Source of the DNA: CAZKWG01 sp964615375
GTDB taxonomy: Bacteria > Myxococcota_A > UBA796 > CAZKWG01
NCBI GenBank assembly: GCA_964615375.1
Contig: CAZTOW010000053.1
Coordinates: 1-63,914 of the forward strand
Length of the DNA: 63,914 bases
Reading direction: 5' to 3'
The translations under genes and the position numbers were made by a program. Below the pieces are notes generated by a model. That model did not search any database. It saw nothing but the letters and a program-made list of their open reading frames with translations, and had not been told where the DNA came from. This document shows positions 27,669 to 36,046 of this stretch, one piece after another. How positions within the stretch are numbered: the stretch's first letter is position 1; each line of letters starts with the position of its first letter.

Positions 27669-30101
27669 TCACGCCGCCCAGGGCGTGAGCAGATCGCCGT
27701 GCTCCCCCACCATGAAGCGCATGGCGTCGAGCAGCTGATCCAGCTCGAGCCGACGGGTCGCCTCGACCAGCTTCGCCGGCTCGAAGTTCTCGGGCAACCT
27801 CGCCTCCCGCGCCAGCACGCCGCCCAGGCACACGAAGAGCTGAGCGTCCGGCCCCGGCTCCAGCACGAGCTTGTCCCCGCGAGGGTCGAGCCGCCCCGGC
27901 GCCGGCGCCAGCTCGACGAAGAGCCGCGCACGCAGCAGCGCCTCGACGCCCGCCGAGTCCGTGACGGTCTCCGCCCGCGCCGCCTGGAGCGCCCAGATGA
28001 GGTAGCGCCGCAGCCGCCGCTCGGGCAGGCGGTCCAGCCGCGCGCCCTGCTCCATGCGGTCAAAGGCGGCCAGGGCCCGCCGGTGAGCCGCCAGATAGTC
28101 CCCCAGGATGCGCCCGGCCTCCCGCTCTCCCCGGGCGCCCTGATCGCGGATCTCCCAGCGCGTCGCGGTCAGCAGCGCGAAGGCGTCGGCCTGATAGTCC
28201 AGCTCCTCCAGCACGACGCCAGCCCGCCCCACGCCCTGGTAGTTGGTGCCGAGCAGGCGCTGGGGCAGGTGCACCAGCTCGTGCAACACGAGCAGGCGCC
28301 CGAAGCGCCGCAGATCGTGCTCGTCCATGCCCACCACGGCGTGCAGCAGACCATCGCCGATCTTGAGCTCCCGCCGCGGCACGGACAGCTCAAAGACCTG
28401 ACCCTGCGGCTCACGGCCGGGCCTGAGCGCGCTCAGGGCCTTGAACAGCTTGCCGGTCAGGCCCGGGCCCGCGGCGCCGAAGGCGTCGGGCAGGCTCAGG
28501 TGCTCCTCGAGCAGGCTCCCGCGCAGGCCGTCGAGCCCGTCGATGATCTGGTCATAGACGCGGCGGCGGCGGTTCTTCGCGCCCTCGTCCTGGGGCACCA
28601 CGGGGGGGCGGTCCGGGGCCAGCGGCAGGGTGTAGGCGACCTGATAGGCGCCGGTCTGTCGCTGGAACCAGGCCAGGCCGAGCCCCCCGGAGATCTGGCG
28701 CGGGTTCAGCGCTCGGCCCGCCAGGAAGGCCAGGAAGTCCGGCCCCTTCACGAAGAGCACCAGGCCCGTGTGGTTGGGGTACACACCGCTCAACTCGGTG
28801 CTCACCCGCTGGAGCTCCGCGGCGGCGGCGGCGCCGGTCTCGCGGTCCATGGGCGTCACGAAGCGCGGATCGTCCGGCGACGGCGTGGTGTGCAGCAGCG
28901 AGACGGCGCCCGCCAGAGGGCGACCGGACTGATGAAACAGATCCTCCACGGACCCGGGCACGTCTCCGCCGAGCGCGTTCAGGAACAGGGCGACCTGACC
29001 GTTGCTGGGAGAGAGCCGACCGGCCTCCATGCCAATCCGCCTCTGGAAGTAGCGCGGGCCCGAGGTGGGCTGGCCCTCGCCCAGATCGAGGCGCACCCAG
29101 GCGCCGTCTTTGTTTCGGTGCACGATCGTCTGTCTGCGCCCACCCCAGCTCGAGAGGGCGTAGCCGACGTGGGCGAAGGTCGGGTGGGGCGCGTTGCCGC
29201 CGATCAGCACGTCGATGGGCCTGTCGTCGGCAGGCAGCGCGCTCAACGCCGCGTCCACGAGGGCCTGGGTGGCCTCTGCCATGCCGGGCCAGTCGATGGC
29301 CAGATCCTCGTTGCGGATCCGCGGCAGCCCCCGGGCGCTCATCTGATCGGAGAGCCGCAGCTTCACGCGCTGGTCCCGGTGATCGTCCAGCCAGGCCTCG
29401 ACCTCGTCCAGACGCACGCTGGCCTCATAGGCGTCCAGCAGCAGCAGGAGCTGGTGGGGCCGCGCCCGGGTCGGGGGAGGCGCCAGCTCCGCGACGGCGC
29501 GCGGCGGAGGCCGGGGCGCCAGCACGAGGCCTGCGCCTGTCTCCGACTCAAATGATTTAAGCTTGAATGAATTGAAGAGGGTCGGATCTTCGGCCATCGC
29601 GGCGTTGATCGCCTGCGCGCTGGCCACCTGAAGATCCCGCCCCTCGGCGATGAGCTCGTAGAGCACGGCGGCGAAGCGCGCGGCGTGTTGGCTGGGGACG
29701 CGTCGGGTGGATCCGATGGCGAATCGGCGCTGCTCGGCCACGGCGCTGGCGACGGGCTCGCTGTAGCAGGCGTTGAACACCACCAGCCGCAGGTTCGAGC
29801 CCGCGCCGCCGACGATCCGCGTCACCGCCTCGGGCGCGATGGCCTTGAACTCGCCGCGGCTGAACAGGACCAGCCGGCCGCCGTCCACGCCGTGGCACGT
29901 GAGGTGCAGCACGTCCGGCCGGACCTGGGCGAGCAGCCCGGGCAGCTCGTCCACCTCGACGTTGGCGCGCGGGATGAGCTCGATGGCGCCGCCGTTCGAG
30001 GCGTGGGCGAGGCGGTCCTCGATGGCGCCACGCTCCTCGTCGACGCCGAGCGGGGCGGCATCATCCGACTGGTAATGGAGGTACAGGACGCGGATCGCCA
30101 T
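27669..30101 (-). CDS. CHAT-SAVED-zinc metallopeptidase fusion, probable cOA-activated protease
   Basis: 810 aa. Residues 1-190: CHAT caspase-like domain, DVLHLTCHGVDGGRLVLF with candidate His70 and LRLVVFNACYSEPVASA with candidate Cys112. Residues about 210-500: SAVED-like sensor (VGYALSSWGGRRQTIVHR, GQVALFLNALGGDVPGSV, then HTGLVLFVKGPDFLAFLAGR, the typical last SAVED lobe). Residues about 505-810: RLLVLHELVHLPQRLLG with HExxH at 607-611 and a possible third zinc ligand in EELDYQADAFALL, as in ImmA/M78-like peptidases. Known CRISPR SAVED-CHAT has the domains in the other order and no metallopeptidase. It lies three bases behind the 242-aa gene and in line with the kinase, so the three are probably co-transcribed. 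Activity and ligand are inferred. Confidence 0.85.
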   Translation of the reverse strand: MAIRVLYLHYQSDDAAPLGVDEERGAIEDRLAHASNGGAIELIPRANVEVDELPGLLAQVRPDVLHLTCHGVDGGRLVLFSRGEFKAIAPEAVTRIVGGAGSNLRLVVFNACYSEPVASAVAEQRRFAIGSTRRVPSQHAARFAAVLYELIAEGRDLQVASAQAINAAMAEDPTLFNSFKLKSFESETGAGLVLAPRPPPRAVAELAPPPTRARPHQLLLLLDAYEASVRLDEVEAWLDDHRDQRVKLRLSDQMSARGLPRIRNEDLAIDWPGMAEATQALVDAALSALPADDRPIDVLIGGNAPHPTFAHVGYALSSWGGRRQTIVHRNKDGAWVRLDLGEGQPTSGPRYFQRRIGMEAGRLSPSNGQVALFLNALGGDVPGSVEDLFHQSGRPLAGAVSLLHTTPSPDDPRFVTPMDRETGAAAAAELQRVSTELSGVYPNHTGLVLFVKGPDFLAFLAGRALNPRQISGGLGLAWFQRQTGAYQVAYTLPLAPDRPPVVPQDEGAKNRRRRVYDQIIDGLDGLRGSLLEEHLSLPDAFGAAGPGLTGKLFKALSALRPGREPQGQVFELSVPRRELKIGDGLLHAVVGMDEHDLRRFGRLLVLHELVHLPQRLLGTNYQGVGRAGVVLEELDYQADAFALLTATRWEIRDQGARGEREAGRILGDYLAAHRRALAAFDRMEQGARLDRLPERRLRRYLIWALQAARAETVTDSAGVEALLRARLFVELAPAPGRLDPRGDKLVLEPGPDAQLFVCLGGVLAREARLPENFEPAKLVEATRRLELDQLLDAMRFMVGEHGDLLTPWAA

Positions 30102-30104
30102 GGA

Positions 30105-30833
30105 TCACCAGGGGCAGGACAGGTGGTGGGTGACGGTCTCGACGGCGTGAGGCCAGCGCACACCGGCGCTCCGGGCGTTGGCCTGGGCGGTGAGGAACGC
30201 GCTCAGCGAGGCGTAGCCCCCCGAGGTGCGCTTCACGACGCGCACCTGATCGAAGCGCTCGTCGTTGCGCAGGACCCAGTGCTGCACGGTCTGGGTGGCG
30301 CTGGACCGGTACAGGAAGGCCTCACCGACCTTGCTGCCGTCGGACTCGCGCAGCACGTCTCGGGTCTCACAGCCCTCGCTGGCGTCGCTGAAGCTGGTGT
30401 TCAGATCGTCGTACCGCACCCCGGTCGCCTCCCAGCAGGCCACCGCCCGGCCGAGCTCGGTCTGCTTCGCCGCGATGGCCGCCTTGAAGCTCGCGGCCGT
30501 GGTGAACAGCGCGTCGCTCGCGGTGCGCTCGTGGTAGCGCACGACCCCGGGCACACGCAGATCGGCGGCCACCGGGGGGAAGGTCGCGGGCAGGCCGCCC
30601 CAGGCGGCGATGATCTCGGAGCTGGTGCCCGACTGGCCCGGGTCCGGGGCGTTGCCCCAGCAGGCGCCCCAGGTCTGGGCGGGCAGCGCCGCGAGGCTCG
30701 TGGAGCTGATGCCCGAGGGCACCATGGGGCCTTCGCCGCCGTTGTTGGGGTCGGGGTACAGATCACCCATTCCGCTGTGGATCTGGGGTGCACGATCGGG
30801 CATCAGGTAGAAGTTGCGGTTCAGGGTCAGCAC
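30105..30833 (-). CDS. Unknown 242-aa partner of the CHAT-SAVED protease
   Basis: GTG start at 30833, preceded by GAGGAG at good distance. The N-terminal third is rich in G, P and S and looks flexible (GMGDLYPDPNNGGEGPMVPS, TWGACWGNAPDPGQSGTSSE); the rest is mixed alpha/beta with several cysteines (ACWEATG, EGCETRD, the C-terminal LSCPW). No signal peptide or catalytic motif. Only three bases separate it from the protease gene. Flexible N-terminus plus tight coupling make it a candidate substrate, inhibitor or adaptor of the protease; that is inference. Confidence 0.75.
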   Translation of the reverse strand: MLTLNRNFYLMPDRAPQIHSGMGDLYPDPNNGGEGPMVPSGISSTSLAALPAQTWGACWGNAPDPGQSGTSSEIIAAWGGLPATFPPVAADLRVPGVVRYHERTASDALFTTAASFKAAIAAKQTELGRAVACWEATGVRYDDLNTSFSDASEGCETRDVLRESDGSKVGEAFLYRSSATQTVQHWVLRNDERFDQVRVVKRTSGGYASLSAFLTAQANARSAGVRWPHAVETVTHHLSCPW

Positions 30834-30872
30834 GGTTCACTCCTCGCCACGCGACGTGCGGGGCACGCCTGG

Positions 30873-33446
30873 TCATGGCCCCGGGCGCGGATCTGTGATC
30901 CGGATCACGCGCTCGGGGTCCACCAGCTCCCGAAGGCCGGTGCGGTAGGGGCGCGGCAGCGCGTCGAGGGCCGCGATCGCGGGGGCCTGCCAGCGGGCAC
31001 GAAGGGCCGGTTGAACCGTGAACAACAGGCCGAGAGCCTGAAGCGCCAGGCCTGGGCGATCGCCGCCGAGGGCCCCCACCGCGCGCTCCGCGAGCTCAGC
31101 GATCGCCTCCACGTCCGCCCCCCGGCAGACCAGGGCGAGGGCCTCGGCCATGATCGCGGCCGGGACCACGCGATCCCGCCAGAGCGCCGCGGCGGTCTCG
31201 GCCCAGGTGGCCGCCGAGCGGAGGTCCCCGCCCCGCCAGGCGAAGGCGGCCTCGGTGAAGAGGATCGGCGCGCGGCGGAGGTTGGTCCCCAGCGCCGCGG
31301 CGGCCTCGACGAGCTCCCCGTCGGGCTCCAGCGCTCGCCCCTCCCGCCAGGCGACGGCGCGCAGCACCCACTCTCCCACCGCGGTGTGCACCGGCAGGCG
31401 CGCAGCGAGGCCCTCGGCGATGAGGAGCCGGGCCGCCGCGGTGGCCTCGGACATGCGGCCCAGCTCCATGAGGCCGCTGGCGCCGTTGGCCAGCGCGGTG
31501 AGGCGACCCTGGAGGGTCGGGCGGGCGGCGGCGGCGGCCATGAGCAGCTCCACCGAGGTGACCGGGTCCGTGGTGGCGAGCAGCATCCCGCGCCAGCCCT
31601 GCACGTCCGCCCGCGCGGTGGAGGTGCCGCGCTCGTCGGCCCAGGCCTCGGCCGCGCGTTGGGCCACCTCGTGCCGCTCGGGCCCGGCGTCCTGGGCCGC
31701 CTCGACGGCGAGCGCGTGGCGCCAGCGATCCAGCCGCTCGTCGGGGTCGGCGGGCAGGGTCGCGAGCAGCGCCAGCGCGCCGACTGGATCCAGCCCGCGC
31801 GCGAGCTCGGAGGCGCGCAGGAGGGTGTCCAGGGCGACCAGATCGGCCCCCTGCGCCACCGCGCGGGCCAGCTCGTAGCGGGCGACGCGGGTGGCGCTGA
31901 GGTCGGACTGGGCCAGGGCCACGCCGGCCAGCACCCGCAGCAGGGTCCGCTCTCCCTCCAGGTCCTGCCGGTCTCGCGCGAGGCGCAAGCCCTGGTCCAG
32001 GCGGCGCTGGGCCCCCACGAGGTCCCCCAGCCGCGCGTGCCGCTCGGCGCTCACCTGAGCCTCCCGGGTGGCCTCTTCCACGGCCCCCGCGGCGAGCAGC
32101 GCCCGGAGCCGGGCTGGCGCGCCCTCGTCGAGCGCCTGGGCCCAGCGCCGCTGAGCGGCGGACACGCGGGCGTGAACCGGCAGGGTCAGCGCGCGCCAGC
32201 GGCCGTCGGCGAGCCGCGCGGCGTGGCCCCCCCGAGCGAGCTCGTCCAGGTCCGAGAGCAGCGTGGCCGCGTCGTGCGCGCGGGCGATCTGGTCCTCGGT
32301 GGCCCCGGGCCAGGCGACGTGCAGCAGGGCGTGCAGGTCCTGGAGACCGGCCGGCAGCGCGTTGACGCTCGCCGAGGGCGGCGGCGGCCGAAGGGGGATG
32401 TCCTCGTCCAGCCAGGCCAGATCGGCGGGGGTCAGCTCGACGGCGCCGTGGTCCCAGCGGGCGCGCCCGGCCGCGAGCCACGCGCTCAGCTCTGCGGCCT
32501 GATCTACCGGGTCGGGCAGGGCGCGGCGGGTCAACGCGGCCAGGGCGGCGGAGCGCCGGCCAAAGAGCCGCTCGGGCCCTCGGAACAGGGCGGCGAGCGC
32601 CTCCCGGTCAGGAGGGGGGCCTCCCCAGTGAGCGAAGGCCGGCGCGATCTCGGCGCCCGCCCCGAGGCCCACCAGGCGCAGGGCGGCCTCTGCGTCGGCC
32701 GGTCTATCCTCGGGCTGGCGCGCCATCAGGGCGGAGATGAGCGCGACGGCCTCGGCGGGCAGGTCAGGCCGCAGCACGCCGATGGGCGTGTGTGTCCCCT
32801 TGAGGCGCTCGCGGCGCAGGTCCGACAGGCGGTGGGGCGGCCGACCGGCGAGGGCCTCATAGAGCATCAACCCGACCGAGTAGAGATCTGCTTGATGTTC
32901 AACCAGCTCTGGTTCAATTATCTGCTCGGGCGCCATGTAGCGCTCGTCGCCGGCCCCGGCCTCGTCCTGGGGTCCGCCTGCGTCCGACCCTGGCCCGCAG
33001 ACGGCGCCGAAGTCGAGCAGCACGACGTGGTCTCCCCTCACCCGCACGTGGTCGGGCTTGAGGTCGCGGTGCACGATGCCGAGCGCGTGGACGTGGCGCA
33101 GGACGCGCAGCAGGGCCGCGCCCGGTCCCAGGACCGCCGGCCAGCTCGCCTGACCGAGGCGCGGGAAGGGCACGCCCGGGACGTGCTCCATGACCAGGAA
33201 GGGGGCCGGCCGGCCGTCGTCCTGGCGCGTGGTCCCCTGGTCGATGAGCCGCACCACGCCGGGCAGATCCAGGGCGAGCAGGGCGGCGACCTCGCGGCGC
33301 ACGAGCGGCGCGGGCTGGCCCGGGAAGAGCACCTTGACCGCGACCTCCCCCCCGCGGACATGGTCGCGCGCCAGCCACACCTCGCCCTGACGCCCCACGC
33401 CGAGGCGGCCCAGGGGCGCGTACCGATCCGGGAGTCTCATAGGCAT
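30873..33446 (-). CDS. Ser/Thr protein kinase with long helical-repeat C-terminus
   Basis: 857 aa. Kinase domain about 5-265: glycine loop LGRLGVGRQGEVWLARD, catalytic VHRDLKPDHVRVRGD (HRD with D in place of the usual N), LLDFGAVC (DFG), and YMAPEQIIE (APE). No transmembrane segment is evident. The remaining roughly 590 residues are alanine/leucine-rich helical pairs like TPR (ARLGDLVGAQRRLDQGLRLA, ALAQSDLSATRVARYELARA). An AT-rich patch with an imperfect dyad lies in the coding region at 32889-32923. Thirty-nine bases separate it from the 242-aa gene, suggesting one transcript leading to the CHAT-SAVED gene. Start at 33446 (second ATG two codons later). Confidence 0.9.
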   Translation of the reverse strand: MPMRLPDRYAPLGRLGVGRQGEVWLARDHVRGGEVAVKVLFPGQPAPLVRREVAALLALDLPGVVRLIDQGTTRQDDGRPAPFLVMEHVPGVPFPRLGQASWPAVLGPGAALLRVLRHVHALGIVHRDLKPDHVRVRGDHVVLLDFGAVCGPGSDAGGPQDEAGAGDERYMAPEQIIEPELVEHQADLYSVGLMLYEALAGRPPHRLSDLRRERLKGTHTPIGVLRPDLPAEAVALISALMARQPEDRPADAEAALRLVGLGAGAEIAPAFAHWGGPPPDREALAALFRGPERLFGRRSAALAALTRRALPDPVDQAAELSAWLAAGRARWDHGAVELTPADLAWLDEDIPLRPPPPSASVNALPAGLQDLHALLHVAWPGATEDQIARAHDAATLLSDLDELARGGHAARLADGRWRALTLPVHARVSAAQRRWAQALDEGAPARLRALLAAGAVEEATREAQVSAERHARLGDLVGAQRRLDQGLRLARDRQDLEGERTLLRVLAGVALAQSDLSATRVARYELARAVAQGADLVALDTLLRASELARGLDPVGALALLATLPADPDERLDRWRHALAVEAAQDAGPERHEVAQRAAEAWADERGTSTARADVQGWRGMLLATTDPVTSVELLMAAAAARPTLQGRLTALANGASGLMELGRMSEATAAARLLIAEGLAARLPVHTAVGEWVLRAVAWREGRALEPDGELVEAAAALGTNLRRAPILFTEAAFAWRGGDLRSAATWAETAAALWRDRVVPAAIMAEALALVCRGADVEAIAELAERAVGALGGDRPGLALQALGLLFTVQPALRARWQAPAIAALDALPRPYRTGLRELVDPERVIRITDPRPGP

Positions 33447-33512
33447 CCTGAACGACCGGGTGATAACCTGTGTCTCTATGCCGCCTCTCGCGGGCGAGCA
33501 CGCCGGAGCGCC

Positions 33513-35126
33513 GTGTACCAGCCCCTCCCCAGGCTATTGGACTCCCTCTGGGCGACCGCGACCTTCGAGGCGGCGGCGGAGGCGCTGCTGGACGCGCTGC
33601 GCGGCACCCTGGAGGCGGCCATCGCAGACGGGGCCTTCGGGCGCCGGGCGACGATCCGGCGGTGCTCGCTGCACCTGAGCGACGGGGACGGCTTCTACGC
33701 GGGGCTGGTCCGCGACTCAGGCGAGGGCGCGCCCGATCTGGCGGCCTCCCGCACGGTCTGGGAGGCCCTTTGCGCAGCGCGCGCCGGGCTGGTGCTGGAC
33801 GTCGGGGCGCGCGAGATTCAGCTCTGGAACGGGCGATCAACGACGCTCCCCGCGGAGGCTCAGCGGAGCGGCACGCTCACGCGCCTCCGATCGATGGCGG
33901 TGACGCACGCGCTCGCGCTGCCGGTGCGCGCGCCGGGGGGCTCCCTGGCGGGCATGGTGGTCCTGGAGCTGGGCGCGCCGAGGGCCGCGGGCCAGGCGCC
34001 GGGGCTGACGGACGAGATCCAGGCGGAGCTCCAGTCGATGGTGGACCTGGGCGCGCTGGTGGCGCGCGCGCTGCCACGACGGCCGGCGCCCCCTGGGGCC
34101 GTCCCCGTGAACGGGAGCGCGGCGATGCGCGCGTTCCTGGAGGAGGCGGCGCGGCTGGCGCGAGGGGCGGATCCCCTGCTGCTGCGCGGCGCGCGCGGGG
34201 TGGGCAAGACCTGGCTCGCGGGCTGGCTGGCGCAGCACGGCCACACGCCGTCGCCGCTCGAGCGCCTGCACGGCGCCGGGCTGGGGGCGTCCACGCTGGA
34301 GGCGGCGCTGCGGGCGGCAGACGGGACCGTCTTCGTGGACGACCTCGACCAGCTCCCGCCCCCGGCCCAGGGGGCGCTCCTGCGGTGGTTGGAGTCAGGG
34401 GCGGAGGGGCCTCGCCTGCTCCTGGCCTGCGGGACCTCGCTGGAGCGCCTGGTCCAGCGCGGCCAGATCGGGCGAGCGCTGGCGGACCGGGTGGGGGCCT
34501 GGGCGGTGACGCTGCCGGATCTGGCGGCACGGCGCGACGAGATCCCCGCGCTGGCGCCGGTCCTGCTCGCCGCCCAGCTCAACCTGGAGCTGGAGCTGGC
34601 CCCTCCGCTCGATCCCGAGGCGGTGACGCTGCTGCTCGCCGCCCCCTGGCCGGAGAACCTGCGCGGGCTGGCGGACGCCCTTCGGCTCGGGTGGCGAGAG
34701 GCGATCCAGCGCCACCGGCGGGCTGGGCGACCCTCGGATCCGCTCTCCTTGCGGGCGGAAGACCTGCGCCGGGCGCTTATGGCCTTGCAGCGGCCCGAGG
34801 TTGGTGTGCTGGAGGCCCTGCGGCCCGGCGCGAGCGCGCTGGTGGATCTCGCCCGATCGCGGCAGGAGGCCCAGCGCGAGCCGCTGAAGCTGGGGCTGGC
34901 CGAGGGCTTCTCCGGGCTGGTGCTCGCCGAGGCGCTGGAGCGGGGCCTCGACGTCGCCGAGGCGGCCGACCTGCTCGGCCTCGGCCACCAGCGCGCCGCC
35001 GGCAACCACTGGAAGACCCTGCGGGGCGCCGCCGAGGGGCTCGTCCGCCTGTGCGAGGAGGTGGGGGAGCCGCCGCCCGCCTCGCTGGCTGCGCTCGGAC
35101 CCCGGTGGCGCCAGCGGCGGAGCTGA
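33513..35126 (+). CDS. GAF-AAA+ transcription-factor-like protein, NtrC type without GAFTGA loop
   Basis: 537 aa from GTG 33513 (GGAG four bases before); the same frame is open far upstream, but that part is antisense to other genes. Residues about 1-185 are GAF-like. The AAA+ domain has Walker A GARGVGKTWLAGWLAQHG and Walker B GTVFVDDLDQLPPPAQGALL, similar to sigma-54 activators, but the GAFTGA loop that contacts sigma-54 is missing and the DE of Walker B is DD. The C-terminus has a Fis-like HTH (DVAEAADLLGLGHQRAAGNH). It is divergent from the kinase with a 66-base gap, so it may control that operon by a route not depending on sigma-54. Confidence 0.8.
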   Translation: MYQPLPRLLDSLWATATFEAAAEALLDALRGTLEAAIADGAFGRRATIRRCSLHLSDGDGFYAGLVRDSGEGAPDLAASRTVWEALCAARAGLVLDVGAREIQLWNGRSTTLPAEAQRSGTLTRLRSMAVTHALALPVRAPGGSLAGMVVLELGAPRAAGQAPGLTDEIQAELQSMVDLGALVARALPRRPAPPGAVPVNGSAAMRAFLEEAARLARGADPLLLRGARGVGKTWLAGWLAQHGHTPSPLERLHGAGLGASTLEAALRAADGTVFVDDLDQLPPPAQGALLRWLESGAEGPRLLLACGTSLERLVQRGQIGRALADRVGAWAVTLPDLAARRDEIPALAPVLLAAQLNLELELAPPLDPEAVTLLLAAPWPENLRGLADALRLGWREAIQRHRRAGRPSDPLSLRAEDLRRALMALQRPEVGVLEALRPGASALVDLARSRQEAQREPLKLGLAEGFSGLVLAEALERGLDVAEAADLLGLGHQRAAGNHWKTLRGAAEGLVRLCEEVGEPPPASLAALGPRWRQRRS

Positions 35127-35164
35127 GGCCGGGCGCTGGGCGCGGCGAGGCCCCGAGCCCCCTA

Positions 35165-36030
35165 CAGGACCGTCGCGATCTCAGCCAGCAGCGCCGCCCA
35201 GATCGCGCCGTCCCCCAGCACCTCGCGGCGGCGCGCCCAGCAGCCGTGCGATCGCCGAGCACGAGGTCCCGCACACCGACACCGTGCCCATCGGCGTGAC
35301 CGTCGCTGCCTCCTCAATCGCCCAGTCGTCAGGCTGCGCCTGCACCGGCCGCTTCGCCAGCCACGGTGCCTCGTCCGCCAGGCGCTCCGCCGGGCTCCGC
35401 CCCGTCGCGTCGCTGGGTCGGAAGCGGTTGACCTCGTGCGGCCACGCGGCGAGCTGCGCATCGAGGTCCGCCATGTCCTCGAACGAGCGCTGGCGGAGGA
35501 AGCTGTTCTTCACGCATCCCACCAGCCGCTCGACGCTGCCCTCCTGCTGGCCCTTCCCCGGCGTGCAGAGCGCGACGATCACGTTGTGCTCGGCGACACC
35601 AGGGCGCTCAGCTGGATCCGGCCGCCCGTGTAACCCCACCCCTTCGCACGGCGGAGCACCTCGATCGCCGAGATCTTTGGCTCGTCCTTCAGAAACAGCC
35701 GGAGCCGCTCGACCATCGCCTCGTCGGCCTTCGGTGGGCGTCCGAGCCTGGACGCCCCTTCACGGGCGTCGGCCAGGATCTCTTCGCGCGTCGGCGCCGG
35801 CTCAGTCACGATGCGCTCCACTGATCGCAGCCCGACGCCGCAGCGCGCGGCGATCTCGGCCAGGGGCGTGCCCCCCCCCTGCCATGTGGTGGATCTTCAG
35901 ACGGGTCATGAGGTCGATCACCGGGTGGGTCTCCAGGTTCCTCCCACCAGCTACCGGAGACGACGTCGCGCGGCTGGCGGGGGGGCACCCGCCAGACATT
36001 CCGGATCTTCACCCGCCAGATTTTCCGGAT
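35165..36030 (-). pseudogene. Decayed IS21-family element (istA remnant)
   Basis: Pieces of one IstA-type transposase occur in different frames on the minus strand: LMTRLKIHHMAGGG (about 35880-35915), then RIVTEPAPTREEILADAREG and LGRPPKADEAMVERLRLFLK (35580-35820), then the integrase-core end PGKGQQEGSVERLVGCVKNS and RSFEDMADLDAQLAAWPHEV (35280-35600). Frames shift at least twice, so it is inactive; istB is missing. At the right edge, CACCCGCCAGACATTCCGGA and CACCCGCCAGATTTTCCGGA are direct repeats of the type found at IS21 ends. Confidence 0.85.
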
Positions 36031-36046
36031 CTCACAGAAGCGGCCC

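Noticed and set aside
27069..27831. Minus-strand frames over the sigma gene
   Set aside because: Antisense shadows of a gene with a clear region 2/region 4 pattern and GGAG start.
29685..33512. Upstream part of an 1813-residue plus-strand open frame
   Set aside because: It is antisense to three well-supported minus-strand genes. Only the part from 33513 onward has homology and a ribosome site.
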